From: Strigomonas culicis
Lineage: Eukaryota; Euglenozoa; Kinetoplastea; Trypanosomatida; Trypanosomatidae
Assembly: GCA_000482145.1 (NCBI GenBank)
Contig: AUXH01000008.1
Location: 1 to 64,000 of the forward strand
Direction of reading: 5' to 3'
Length of the DNA: 64,000 bases
Part shown: positions 20,145-28,396 of the stretch, one piece after another
Numbering within the stretch: the first letter of the stretch is position 1
Layout: each line of letters starts with the position of its first letter
The notes under the pieces: model-generated
Databases searched by the model: none
Told to the model about the DNA's origin: nothing
The model's input: only the letters and a program-made list of their open reading frames with translations
Program-made: the position numbers and the translations under genes

Positions 20145-21062
20145 ATGAGTGAGCGAGCCCGGGTGAAGGGCAAAGCGCAAAGTAACATAGATGCACCGAG
20201 AGAGGAGGGGAGTAGCTCTGGCGTAGAACCGGCACCGCAGGAAGACGCAGCGGGAGCTCCAAAGCGGGCACCGGCCGCCAAGCTGAAGGGCAAGGCGCAG
20301 GCGAAGCGGCCACGCTCAGCGTCCACGATAGACCCAGCCCCCGAGGAGGAAGAGCGGCGCGACGGTGTGGAGGATACAACAGCCGTGAAGGCAGAGAGGA
20401 GAGAAGTTGGTGGTGAACGCGTGAAAATAGAACAGCCCGAAAAGGAAGAGAAGGCTTCGCTAGCCGATACAAAGGAGAAACAGGAAGAGGACGACCCGCG
20501 GGATCTAGTAGAGGAAGCCACTAAAGAGAAGGCAGAGAGTGAGAACAAAGGACCAGAAGTTCCAGAATGTGACAACCAAAGTGATGGTGCCGGTGAGGAG
20601 GAAGAGAATGCAGAGATAGCAAAAGTCAAAAAGAAGAACACCAAGAAGAAAAACCAGTCCAAAAAGAAGGAAGTCTTAGCGAGTTCCAGTGCGAGTCAAG
20701 GAGCCAAACCGGTTTACAACATTGCAGGTGTGAATCTGACAGCACTGTTTGCCGACAGCGGCGACGTGCCTCCGCTTTACAACCGTCGTAACCGCCGAGC
20801 GACGCGGCGCCAGCGGTGCCCCCTGGACGTAGACAGCCCCATCTTTGCCCAGCACTGCGACCTGCGCTCGAACACTGCCCACACGGAGCGCCGGAAGCTG
20901 GCCCAGCTGCCGGACGCCCCGTACGCGACGGAGGAGAATATCCTCGCGTCTCTCACGGAGTGGCGGCAGCCACCCGAGCTTCTCTACGCGCATCTCTTGT
21001 GGCGCTACGTTCCCGAAGCGTTCCTCCAGCTCGCCATGCAGCATCGTCCCGGTGAGGAGTAG
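20145..21062 (+). CDS. Hypothetical protein: charged N-terminus, conserved-looking C-terminus
   Basis: 305 aa, not recognised. Residues 1-190 are low complexity, rich in Lys, Glu and Ala, and contain a diverged internal duplication (VKGKAQ near residue 6 and LKGKAQ near residue 46, each followed by an acidic Pro-containing stretch). Several Lys-rich patches (KVKKKNTKKKNQSKKK at about 163-178) could be nuclear or nucleolar targeting signals. Residues 195-305 are compositionally normal (VNLTALFADSGDVPPLYNRR, then LASLTEWRQPPELLYAHLLWRY) and are probably the folded part. The start ATG lies 48 nt after the acceptor. A nuclear role is only a guess from composition. Confidence 0.8.
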   Translation: MSERARVKGKAQSNIDAPREEGSSSGVEPAPQEDAAGAPKRAPAAKLKGKAQAKRPRSASTIDPAPEEEERRDGVEDTTAVKAERREVGGERVKIEQPEKEEKASLADTKEKQEEDDPRDLVEEATKEKAESENKGPEVPECDNQSDGAGEEEENAEIAKVKKKNTKKKNQSKKKEVLASSSASQGAKPVYNIAGVNLTALFADSGDVPPLYNRRNRRATRRQRCPLDVDSPIFAQHCDLRSNTAHTERRKLAQLPDAPYATEENILASLTEWRQPPELLYAHLLWRYVPEAFLQLAMQHRPGEE

Positions 21063-21071
21063 CACCCCCCA

Positions 21072-21109
<38 letters not shown>

Positions 21110-21463
21110 GACCTTTATTCTACCCACATGCCTGCCCTTGGGCAGATGAATGTATGCTGACAACGATCTGTACATTTTTTGCTCTCCGGTTCTGTGTTGT
21201 TTTCAATAATTGGTGTATTTTGTCGGTGTATATAAACATGAGTAGCGATGGATTGTGATTCCCTTTCTTTACTGCCTGATATCCTATCTTTCGGTTCTCT
21301 CTCATCCCTTTTGATTCTTTTTTTTTTTTGTTGTGTGTGTGGGATTGGTTTGTTTGTGTTTCTACATAGTCTAGATAGAGTATAACACACATAAAAAGAG
21401 AGAATATACATAGAATTCAGTGTTCATCACAGTATACAAACAAGACCTTACTTTACGTTTCCA
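21063..21463 (+). other. Spacer with (CA)n microsatellite
   Basis: A CA repeat sits directly after the stop codon. A T11 run near 21319-21329 followed by a G/T-rich stretch leads to ACATAG (AG 21368-21369), the likely acceptor for the next gene. No RNA gene recognised. Confidence 0.5.
21076..21105. repeat. (CA)15 microsatellite
   Basis: A perfect CA dinucleotide run in the 3' UTR of the preceding gene, beginning about 15 nt after its stop codon. Confidence 0.95.
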
Positions 21464-22963
21464 ATGTCCACTAGCGCCAACTACGTGGTGGTCTCCTTCG
21501 TGCTCGAGGACGGTGACATGACAAACTCCATTCGTGTGCCGCTGTTCAGCGACGGCGCGTCAGCCACGGAGCGCCCGGCAGCCCCCACCCTGCGCCGGGT
21601 CGCGAAGGATGCGATGCGGCGCTTTGTGATGATGCGGCGCCGTAACGAGAACCCGCGCACGCAGTCGCTCACCGAGGCGCTGCGGCGCGCCACGAACAAG
21701 CAGATCGCCGTGACGGAGATGTTTGTCGGCGTCAAGGACGAGCCGCAGGCGGAGGTGTTCCCAAACGATCTCGTCACGCACGTGGTGCAGCTCGAAAAGG
21801 AGGTGCTCTTTTTGAAGCTCGTCATCCTCCCCGCGGAGCCTGCAGGTGGGGGTGACGTGCCCCCGCTGACGACGTCGCACAGCGAGGTGGCCGTCTCACA
21901 GCCGCTGTTGAAGGATAGTGGCGAGATCAGCACCCACTCGGGGACGTCGCCCACCCCGGTGCCTCAGGCACAGGGGAGAGGAACCGCGCCGCAGCCACGG
22001 CCCGTGGTGTCCGTGATGGAGGAGTTGCCATCCGGCGATAGTATGACGTCGCTGGTGTGTCCCGACACAAGGGACAGCCTGGAGGACATCCGCAGCTCGC
22101 AGGTGTGTGCGCCTTCGGTCGAGCGGTCGCCGGTGCCCTGCACACCGAAGCGCCGCGGGTCCGCCCGGCCCTCTCCAGAAAAAAAAACTGTTGTCCAAAA
22201 GAAGCGGAGCCGCTCCAAGGCGGAAGTGGTCGTACCCTCCGCCACCGCAACGTCGCCCAAGCGGCCGTCGGCAGAGCGCTACGAGACGCCGAGTCTCTCC
22301 GACCCACGAGCGGGCTCCTCGCCACCGGCGCTGACCGTCAGCGCCTTGGCCACGCAGACCAAGGCGACCGCGGATGAGGCAGCGGCCCAACATGGACCAG
22401 CGCCGGTCACCCCTCCGGCGAACACGATGGCCCCTCCCGCAACGCCGCCGCTGGTGGCACGTCAGCTGCAGTTCCCGTCGGACCAGGGCACGCCGGAAGA
22501 GGCGGCGAAGGAGCCGTCCGTTGATTTGGTCGCCTCTCGTCCGACCAGTAGGAGCAAGTCCAGGAATCAACGGGCAACACCGTCCGGGGCAAAGACGAGG
22601 GGGAAGGTCGGCTCCGCCGGGAACAGGACACTGCCGCATTGCGCGGACGGCGCCTCCCCCGCGAAGGGTGGCACTTCCCCGACGAAGAAGACGCGTCGCC
22701 CCGCCACCCCCGCAAAGCGCTCCGCCGTTTCTGCAGCCCCTTCGCAGGTCTCAAAGGCTCTGTTTGAAAGCCCTTCATCTGAGGGCCTCGCCACGCCGGA
22801 GGCGAAGCCGCCGCTCCTAGACGATGACTCTCCAGGCGTTCGCGCGAGGCGCAACGTGCAGCTGCCCGCCTACTTCGCGGATCTGTTGAGCCCCAAGTTG
22901 TCGGATTATACACTGAAGTATCCATTGGGTGACAATTCATTTAATATCAAGAAGGTCCGATGA
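21464..22963 (+). CDS. Hypothetical protein with N-terminal alpha/beta domain and SP/TP-rich basic tail
   Basis: 499 aa, not recognised. Residues 5-125 look folded (YVVVSFVLEDG, IRVPLF, TLRRVAKDAMRRFVMMRRR, VTEMFVGVKD, VVQLEKEVLFLKLVI) and could be a ubiquitin-like or BILBO1-NTD-like domain, though the key aromatic positions of the latter are not visible. Residues 130-460 are disordered and rich in Ser, Thr, Pro, Lys and Arg, with many SP/TP sites beside basic residues (TPKRRGSARPSPEKK, SPTKKTRRPATPAKR), which resemble proline-directed kinase sites and weak DNA-binding or nuclear-localisation patches. A short tail motif (LPAYFADLLSPKLSDYTL) ends the protein. A coding A-run of nine bases near 22178 is a possible indel hot spot but the frame is intact. 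Confidence 0.8.
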   Translation: MSTSANYVVVSFVLEDGDMTNSIRVPLFSDGASATERPAAPTLRRVAKDAMRRFVMMRRRNENPRTQSLTEALRRATNKQIAVTEMFVGVKDEPQAEVFPNDLVTHVVQLEKEVLFLKLVILPAEPAGGGDVPPLTTSHSEVAVSQPLLKDSGEISTHSGTSPTPVPQAQGRGTAPQPRPVVSVMEELPSGDSMTSLVCPDTRDSLEDIRSSQVCAPSVERSPVPCTPKRRGSARPSPEKKTVVQKKRSRSKAEVVVPSATATSPKRPSAERYETPSLSDPRAGSSPPALTVSALATQTKATADEAAAQHGPAPVTPPANTMAPPATPPLVARQLQFPSDQGTPEEAAKEPSVDLVASRPTSRSKSRNQRATPSGAKTRGKVGSAGNRTLPHCADGASPAKGGTSPTKKTRRPATPAKRSAVSAAPSQVSKALFESPSSEGLATPEAKPPLLDDDSPGVRARRNVQLPAYFADLLSPKLSDYTLKYPLGDNSFNIKKVR

Positions 22964-23466
22964 AGCGAAAGAGAAGAACTGTACACACAAAAAAATATAT
23001 ATGAGAAGAAGCGTCACCTGCGGAGGTACGAGGCGGTGCAACAACAAGTACTCCCTCTTATTCTGTATAAGCTATCTTCCGTTGCTTCTCTCTGTCTACC
23101 CCTTTTTTTTCTTTGATGTTGTAAAATCATACATATGTGTACATGCATCGTTTATCTGCGTGTTATTTCATTATCATAGAGTGCCATAATAGAGAATTGT
23201 TTTTAGTTTCCAGTCTTGCGATGCAACCGTTTTTATTCACGTATGGAAAGCTCTTTTATGACTCGAGCTTCTTTTTCTTGCGTATGTGGCGTATAGGTGT
23301 GCTTTCTTATCTTCTTCTTCTTTCTTCCTCTGCGTTTTTCTTGCTCCTTCTTTCTTTTCGTTGGTGTTACAGCAGATACATGCTTAGTGCACCGTATATA
23401 CAAGACAATACAGTTTTTTTTTTTAATCTTTCATAGATTTCGCTCTATAGAATAGGGACGCTGCGT
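22964..23466 (+). other. AT-rich spacer
   Basis: T-rich throughout, with a strong T/C tract at 23310-23360 and AG at 23371-23372, giving a leader of about 94 nt for the gene at 23467. Short open frames here are T-rich and unconvincing. Confidence 0.5.
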
Positions 23467-26400
23467 ATGGCTACCACGACGTTGTCCTCCTCCGTACCCG
23501 ACATGGGCGGCAGTATGGAAGCTGTGTCGGTCAGAGCGTCGACAGCGACGCAGCGCAATGAGGCCCCACAGGCACCGGCCTACATCGCGCTGCGTGTCTC
23601 TCTCTTTCAGTGCGGGTGTCCAGCGCCCGCGACCGCTGCCGGCGATCCAGCGGCAAAGCGTGTACCAAAGAAAAGGGACTACCGGGGCGACCTCCTCCTG
23701 CCGTGCCTGCGCGGGACCCCCTGCGCCACGTGGGTGCGGTACTTGGAGGAGCGCCTGGCTGCCATGGCCGTGTTCCACGCGGAGCCGAGTGCCTCGCGCA
23801 CGGAACGGGAGGCCGCGCAGGCATATGTGGAGACGTGTGCCGGCATGGCGGGTCGTGGCCACAGCCCTTCGTTGTGCACTCACTGTTTTCGGCCGCGCGA
23901 GCTGGATCGAACCGGTAGCAGTGCCAGACGCGCGCTTGCCTCCTGTGCCTCTCCCCTGCGGGTGGTGGAGCTGCATCGGAAAGGGGAGAGCCGTGGTGCT
24001 CGTGACAACGGCTACGAGCTGGTTGCACCGTCGCAGTGGCGCACATGCTTGGCGCGAGGGGAGGAAAACCCGGCTGTTCTCGGTATAGGCGCCAGTCGTA
24101 CATACGAGAAGTTCCGCGTCTTTTTCTGTATGAATACACAGGTGTCAACGAGCCCACCGACCAACGCGCCGCTTGCGGAGCTGGGGGTGGAGCCGACAGG
24201 CGCGCCAGCGGCGCCCTTCACCGTAGAGGTGGTGGAGCGCACGACGCAGAAGAAGCGCACGTGGCGACTGGCAGCGGCGGGTCCTGCGGCGGAGGGCGCG
24301 CGAGCGGGTGGCGCCACCCTGCAGGAAACGATCGTACAGCGGCTCCGTGACACGCGCGGACTGAGCGTCGAGCGCGTCGTAGATGGGCTCACCGGCGTGC
24401 CCTTGCTGCCCTGCTACAGCTCTGCCGTCATTGCCTCGCTCTTTCCGCAACTTCGCGTGGACGTGTCGCACCGTGTCCTGCCGGAGAAGAGCGCGCGCAC
24501 GGGAGCGGCCGTTTCATTGTCCACGCCCATGGAGCAGCACGGACGACGCGAGCTTGTCGCCCACAGCGACGGAAGGGAGGCGAGTGCCAGACAGTCCTCT
24601 CAGGCACTGACGTGGGAGAAGGCACTGCGCAGTGCGAACGCGGATCACTATGGGCTTCACCGCTCCCGTGCCACCGGCGTGGCGGCGGAGGAAGACGGTG
24701 AGGCGGACCGTCGTATGGACGGCGTGGATGCGCAAACGCTCATTTCGATGTCGGACTTCACAGACACGTTGTCGGACGACACCTTTGGGCTGTCCGCCGG
24801 CCAGCGGCCAGTGGATGTTTCCGCTATTCGTGATGTGCCCCACAGGGACCAGTACGCGAGCGTCATGGAGCAGATCAACAGGATTGGTTCCGAATGCCGC
24901 CCCCAAGACCCCGCGCAGCAGTATATGGACCTGATGGGAGAGCACAGTAATGGCACCACAGGTCCTTCACCGTTTTCCTATGGCCACGAGTTGTCTAATC
25001 TGACCAGCTACAATCCTCTCTCCGCTTCCCGTCCGCTCGAGCCGACCACAGCCACAAAGCAAAGGAAGACTTCCAGGAACGAGAACGTCATCTACTTTGA
25101 CTCCACAAGCTCCTCCGAGTCCCCCGTGATGGCATCCGTGGAACACCAGCCGACTGTCCAGACGCCATTTACACCAGAGGCCCCGGCGAACGCACACCGG
25201 CTGCCTACCCCCTCCTCGGAGACCATTCGCGCGGAACCGCCCCACGCCACGGAGGCGGAGGCGTCCCTCCACCGCGGCGACTCCCTCCAGCACCTCAACG
25301 ACGTGTTTGTCTACGAGTTGGAGGACGAGGACACGAACCGCAGTGCAACCAAGGCCAGTACCCCGTCGCGGGGCCCCTCGCGCGACCCCACGGCCCCCGC
25401 CGCGGCGTCCCTCGGGCCACAGGCGGCAGTACCGGCCCGCACGCCGGAGGCCGTGAGGCGGGGCCGCGCGGGGGAACGCAACACGAGCAGCACGCCGCGC
25501 CTGCACGCGTCCACGCCGCGCCTGCGGCTGGGCGCGCTCGCGAGCACGCCGTCTTCCCAGCCGCCGCGGCTCCTCAAGGCGATTATGAACAGTCAGCAGA
25601 AGGCGTCGCCCTTCACCGTTTATGCGCAGTCGACCCCGCCCGGCAGCAGGAGCACCGTGGCGACGCAGCAGCACAAGTCGTACTACTGCTACTCACCGAC
25701 GCCGACGCAGCTGGTGCACAAGCGGGACGAGCTGGACACGCTGACGCAGCAGCAGGTCAGCCCGCACGCGCACTCGACCGCTTCCAGCACCGTCGCCACC
25801 GAGCAGCTCGCCGCCCGGCGGACACTGCCGGCGCCACCCTTCTTCACCACAGAAAGCATCGCGGAGCGAATCATGAGTGGAAGTGAGTTGACACCGGTGA
25901 CGCAGCCCAGTGCCGATACCCCTCTTTCTACGCGAGGCACGGCGAAGCAAAGCCCTGTTATCCCTGCGCACCGTCCTCAAGTAGAGGAGTGGCGTGTGCC
26001 GACGCGTCCAATCCCGACCCTTCGTGCGCCCATCTTTCTTGATATGGAAGACCTAGCGGGGGAGGAGATGGAAAGGGACAGAGACCCACTGTTGCTATCC
26101 GTCACCGCTTCAAGCTTTGGCAAGGACGGGGATGACAAAGCGTCGACTGGACCTAGCACGGAGGAGGCGGAGAGCGACAGCCCTTTCGACGAGGAGCTGG
26201 AAGACCTACTGGAGGCAGAGGAGGACGAGGAGATGAAGGAGGAGGGGGGGCCGGCGAGTGACACGGCTTCCACCTGCGTGTCCTCCGTGGGCAGCAGCGA
26301 GCACAACGACGACGACGCCACCGGCAGCGTTCCGCCCGTCGCGGACGACTTGATTGCCGAATGCAGCGATGTGGATGTGGAAGACACCCCCGTTGACGAC

Positions 26401-26676
26401 CGCTCCATCACGGTGCACAGCAGGGGCCTGCGGCGCACCATCTCCCCGCTCGTGTTGTCGCGGAAGCGGGAGACCACCCGGACAGACGAGCAGAGCCAAT
26501 CGCGCACCATCAAGCGTGCACGGGTAGAGTCGGAGGAGAAAGAGGAAGACATGTGGACGTCGTACTCCCCGTTGATGGTAACACAGCAGAACCTGCCCGA
26601 ATTTGTCGGTATGGAGTCGGACGAGGAAGACGCAGAAGAGCAAACGGACTTTGATCAGTACGTCCATTTACCGTAA
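23467..26676 (+). CDS. Large hypothetical protein, mostly disordered, with acidic C-terminus
   Basis: 1069 aa, not recognised. Residues 30-220 contain scattered cysteines (including a CTHC pair near 138) and may be a folded module. Residues 235-330 have a beta-beta-alpha-beta pattern (FTVEVVERTTQKKRTWRL, TLQETIVQRLRDTRGL, VERVVDGLTGVPLLP, LRVDVSHRV) suggestive of a ubiquitin-like fold. From about 340 to 880 the chain is Ser/Thr/Pro-rich and disordered. A Glu/Asp-rich block covers about 900-945, and acidic patches recur to the end (GMESDEEDAEEQTDFDQY). No catalytic motif, signal peptide or membrane segment is visible. Start ATG 23467 gives MATTTLSSS; SL acceptor AG lies at 23371-23372. Confidence 0.8.
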   Translation: MATTTLSSSVPDMGGSMEAVSVRASTATQRNEAPQAPAYIALRVSLFQCGCPAPATAAGDPAAKRVPKKRDYRGDLLLPCLRGTPCATWVRYLEERLAAMAVFHAEPSASRTEREAAQAYVETCAGMAGRGHSPSLCTHCFRPRELDRTGSSARRALASCASPLRVVELHRKGESRGARDNGYELVAPSQWRTCLARGEENPAVLGIGASRTYEKFRVFFCMNTQVSTSPPTNAPLAELGVEPTGAPAAPFTVEVVERTTQKKRTWRLAAAGPAAEGARAGGATLQETIVQRLRDTRGLSVERVVDGLTGVPLLPCYSSAVIASLFPQLRVDVSHRVLPEKSARTGAAVSLSTPMEQHGRRELVAHSDGREASARQSSQALTWEKALRSANADHYGLHRSRATGVAAEEDGEADRRMDGVDAQTLISMSDFTDTLSDDTFGLSAGQRPVDVSAIRDVPHRDQYASVMEQINRIGSECRPQDPAQQYMDLMGEHSNGTTGPSPFSYGHELSNLTSYNPLSASRPLEPTTATKQRKTSRNENVIYFDSTSSSESPVMASVEHQPTVQTPFTPEAPANAHRLPTPSSETIRAEPPHATEAEASLHRGDSLQHLNDVFVYELEDEDTNRSATKASTPSRGPSRDPTAPAAASLGPQAAVPARTPEAVRRGRAGERNTSSTPRLHASTPRLRLGALASTPSSQPPRLLKAIMNSQQKASPFTVYAQSTPPGSRSTVATQQHKSYYCYSPTPTQLVHKRDELDTLTQQQVSPHAHSTASSTVATEQLAARRTLPAPPFFTTESIAERIMSGSELTPVTQPSADTPLSTRGTAKQSPVIPAHRPQVEEWRVPTRPIPTLRAPIFLDMEDLAGEEMERDRDPLLLSVTASSFGKDGDDKASTGPSTEEAESDSPFDEELEDLLEAEEDEEMKEEGGPASDTASTCVSSVGSSEHNDDDATGSVPPVADDLIAECSDVDVEDTPVDDRSITVHSRGLRRTISPLVLSRKRETTRTDEQSQSRTIKRARVESEEKEEDMWTSYSPLMVTQQNLPEFVGMESDEEDAEEQTDFDQYVHLP

Positions 26677-26753
26677 AGATGCAGCCTCACAACATGCCAT
26701 TGTGCTTTTTAAAAAAAAAGAAAGCTTACATAACGCGATACATATTCTGTTTC

Positions 26754-26792
26754 TGTTGTTGTTGTTCCTGTTGTTGTTGTTGTTGTTGTTGT
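26754..26792. repeat. Imperfect (TTG)n repeat
   Basis: TTG-rich run in the short spacer between the large acidic protein and the zinc-finger gene, interrupted once by CC. It may contribute to 3' UTR or polyadenylation signalling. Confidence 0.85.
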
Positions 26793-26835
26793 GCACGTGA
26801 ATGAACCATATCTATTTTCGATGTTCTCTCCACTT

Positions 26836-26853
26836 TCCTTCTCTCGCTGTTAG
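26836..26853 (+). promoter_or_regulatory. Putative SL acceptor that decides the start of the zinc-finger gene
   Basis: A T/C tract (TTTCCTTCTCTCGCTGT) ends with AG at 26852-26853, seven nt before ATG 26861. An in-frame ATG at 26801 lies upstream of this acceptor and would be removed from the mature mRNA, so the shorter 114-aa protein is preferred. Confidence 0.6.
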
Positions 26854-26860
26854 GTGTAGC

Positions 26861-27205
26861 ATGAACCAGAAAAAGTATATTGGGCGCCAGTTGCGTCCGT
26901 CTCAGTTAGCGAAGGAGATTCTGCCGGCCGACTCGCGTTGGTGCACGGCGTGTCATAAATCCATTCTCAAGAAGGAGTATTCGCTGCACGCGCAGACGCT
27001 AGGCCACCGTCTCGCCGTGCGCAAGCTCAACAAGATGAAGGGCATCTCGCTGTCCATGTGGGAGAAGCATCGTGGTGCGTCGATGGACGAGGAGAGTAAA
27101 CGCGCTGCCTTCGTGGAGGCGGAGTACACCCACTTCCGAGCTGACCAGAAGAGGAGGGAGGAGATGGAAGTCCAGAAAGTGCTGCGGAACCCTTTTGACT
27201 ATTGA
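26861..27205 (+). CDS. Small U1/matrin-type zinc-finger protein
   Basis: 114 aa. One zinc finger with spacing Cys28-x2-Cys31-x11-His43-x5-His49 (WCTACHKSI to HAQTLGHR), which fits the U1-like/matrin RNA-binding finger class rather than the classic TFIIIA type. The remainder is basic and helical, with a charged C-terminal helix (ADQKRREEMEVQKVLRNPFDY). Such small proteins are often spliceosomal or ribosome-assembly factors, but I cannot name an orthologue. Immediately downstream lies AK6/Fap7, itself a ribosome-assembly factor, though neighbour function is weak evidence in this lineage. Confidence 0.85.
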   Translation: MNQKKYIGRQLRPSQLAKEILPADSRWCTACHKSILKKEYSLHAQTLGHRLAVRKLNKMKGISLSMWEKHRGASMDEESKRAAFVEAEYTHFRADQKRREEMEVQKVLRNPFDY

Positions 27206-27386
27206 TCACAATTACTCGTGTAACATACAACTGCCTATACTAATAAATAAACAAAGCGTCAATTCCTTGTTCTAGTAGGTTCGTCTCTCTCTCTCTCTTT
27301 TTTTTTATTATCGCTGTTGTGATTAGTAGTAGTTGTACCTATATATACACTCTCTCTTTCCTCATTCCTTTCTCACTATTCCTTTT

Positions 27387-27396
27387 CAACCGTTAG
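27387..27396 (+). promoter_or_regulatory. Candidate SL acceptor abutting the AK6 start codon
   Basis: A long T/C tract (27346-27388) is followed by GTTAG whose AG (27395-27396) directly precedes ATG 27397. Use of this AG would leave no native 5' UTR. An alternative AG at 27325-27326 follows a T10 run. No later in-frame ATG precedes the P-loop, so the start itself is not in doubt. Confidence 0.5.
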
Positions 27397-27945
27397 ATGG
27401 AACAGCCAAAGGGTATCAATATTCTCGTGACCGGCACGCCCGGCACCGGCAAGACCTCCCTCGCCGCCTTACTCGTGCAGGAGCTCGACGAGGACCATTT
27501 TGAGCACATTGAGGTCGGCAAGGTGGTCAAGGAGCAGCGCTTCTACACGGCGTACGACGCGGAGTTCGACACGCACACGATTGAGGAGGACGACGAGGAC
27601 CGCCTGCTCGACTACCTGGAGCCGATCCTTGTGAAGGGGGGCAACCACATCGTCGACTACCACTCGAGCGAGCTCTTCCCGGAGCGCTGGTTCCACCTCG
27701 TCGTGGTGCTGCACGCGTCGACGGAGGCGCACTACGACCGTCTCATGGCGCGCCGCTACAACGACGCGAAGCGGGATGAGAACGTGGAGGCGGAGATTCA
27801 GTGCATCTGCGAGGAGGAGGCGCGAGGCGCCTATAAGGACGACATTATTCTTGTGCGCGAGAACAACACGCTGGATGACATGGCGGCCACAGTCGATATC
27901 ATACGTGAAAAGGTGGAAGAGGTCAAGGCTTCCAAGGGGCTGTAG
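27397..27945 (+). CDS. Adenylate kinase isoenzyme 6 homologue (AK6/Fap7/hCINAP)
   Basis: 182 aa; human AK6 is 172. A small nuclear/cytosolic NMP kinase/ATPase needed for late cleavage of 20S pre-rRNA and 40S maturation through Rps14. The Walker A GTPGTGKT occupies residues 13-20. The family-specific segment VDYHSSELFPERWF (about 88-101) aligns with the AK6 pattern VDYH..D.FPERWF, followed by VVVLHASTEAHYDRL and the LID-region RRY. The C-terminus carries the conserved acidic/helical stretch (ECEEE-like ICEEEARGAY, then ENNTLDDM). No presequence. Its initiating ATG directly follows a candidate splice acceptor. Confidence 0.95.
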   Translation: MEQPKGINILVTGTPGTGKTSLAALLVQELDEDHFEHIEVGKVVKEQRFYTAYDAEFDTHTIEEDDEDRLLDYLEPILVKGGNHIVDYHSSELFPERWFHLVVVLHASTEAHYDRLMARRYNDAKRDENVEAEIQCICEEEARGAYKDDIILVRENNTLDDMAATVDIIREKVEEVKASKGL

Positions 27946-28396
27946 GTGTGGCCGTACCGTATGGGTCTCGTCTTTGCATCCTTTGCCTTTGCCGTGTCTC
28001 GTGTACAGATTAACCTAATGGTGGTAATGTCTAATTCCAATTTATAACTGCAGTGGTGCATCATAATGCCGCTTAACCCACGCAACAACAACAACAAAAA
28101 AACCCCTCTACTGCCGATAGTATATTCTGCATATGTCACTGCTAGCGTCCCTGCTCACGACTGCTTGGTGACGGTTCTTTTTTTTATGTACTGTCATTGT
28201 GTTCTTCTACTTTTTTTTTTCGTATTTTTTCTCCCTCACGTTTTTTTTCTCTCTTCTCAGATACATTTTTTTTCGTTTTTTTATAGATTGACTTTAACTT
28301 CTTATACAACAATTAGATAGACTTTTTTTTTGACCTTCTCTCGTCGTCCGAAGGTATACAGATATACACACAAACACATACATACCTCCCGTGCCA
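27946..28396 (+). other. AT-rich spacer with two candidate SL acceptors
   Basis: Contains an AAC-rich stretch near 28081-28098, several T8-T10 runs, and two acceptor candidates: CTTCTCAG (AG 28259-28260) and TTTTTATAG (AG 28285-28286). Both lie upstream of ATG 28397. Nothing else recognised. Confidence 0.5.

Noticed and set aside
22176..22187. Possible programmed frameshift at the A-run in the 21464 gene
   Set aside because: The zero frame stays open on both sides to a sensible stop, and no alternative frame extends it.
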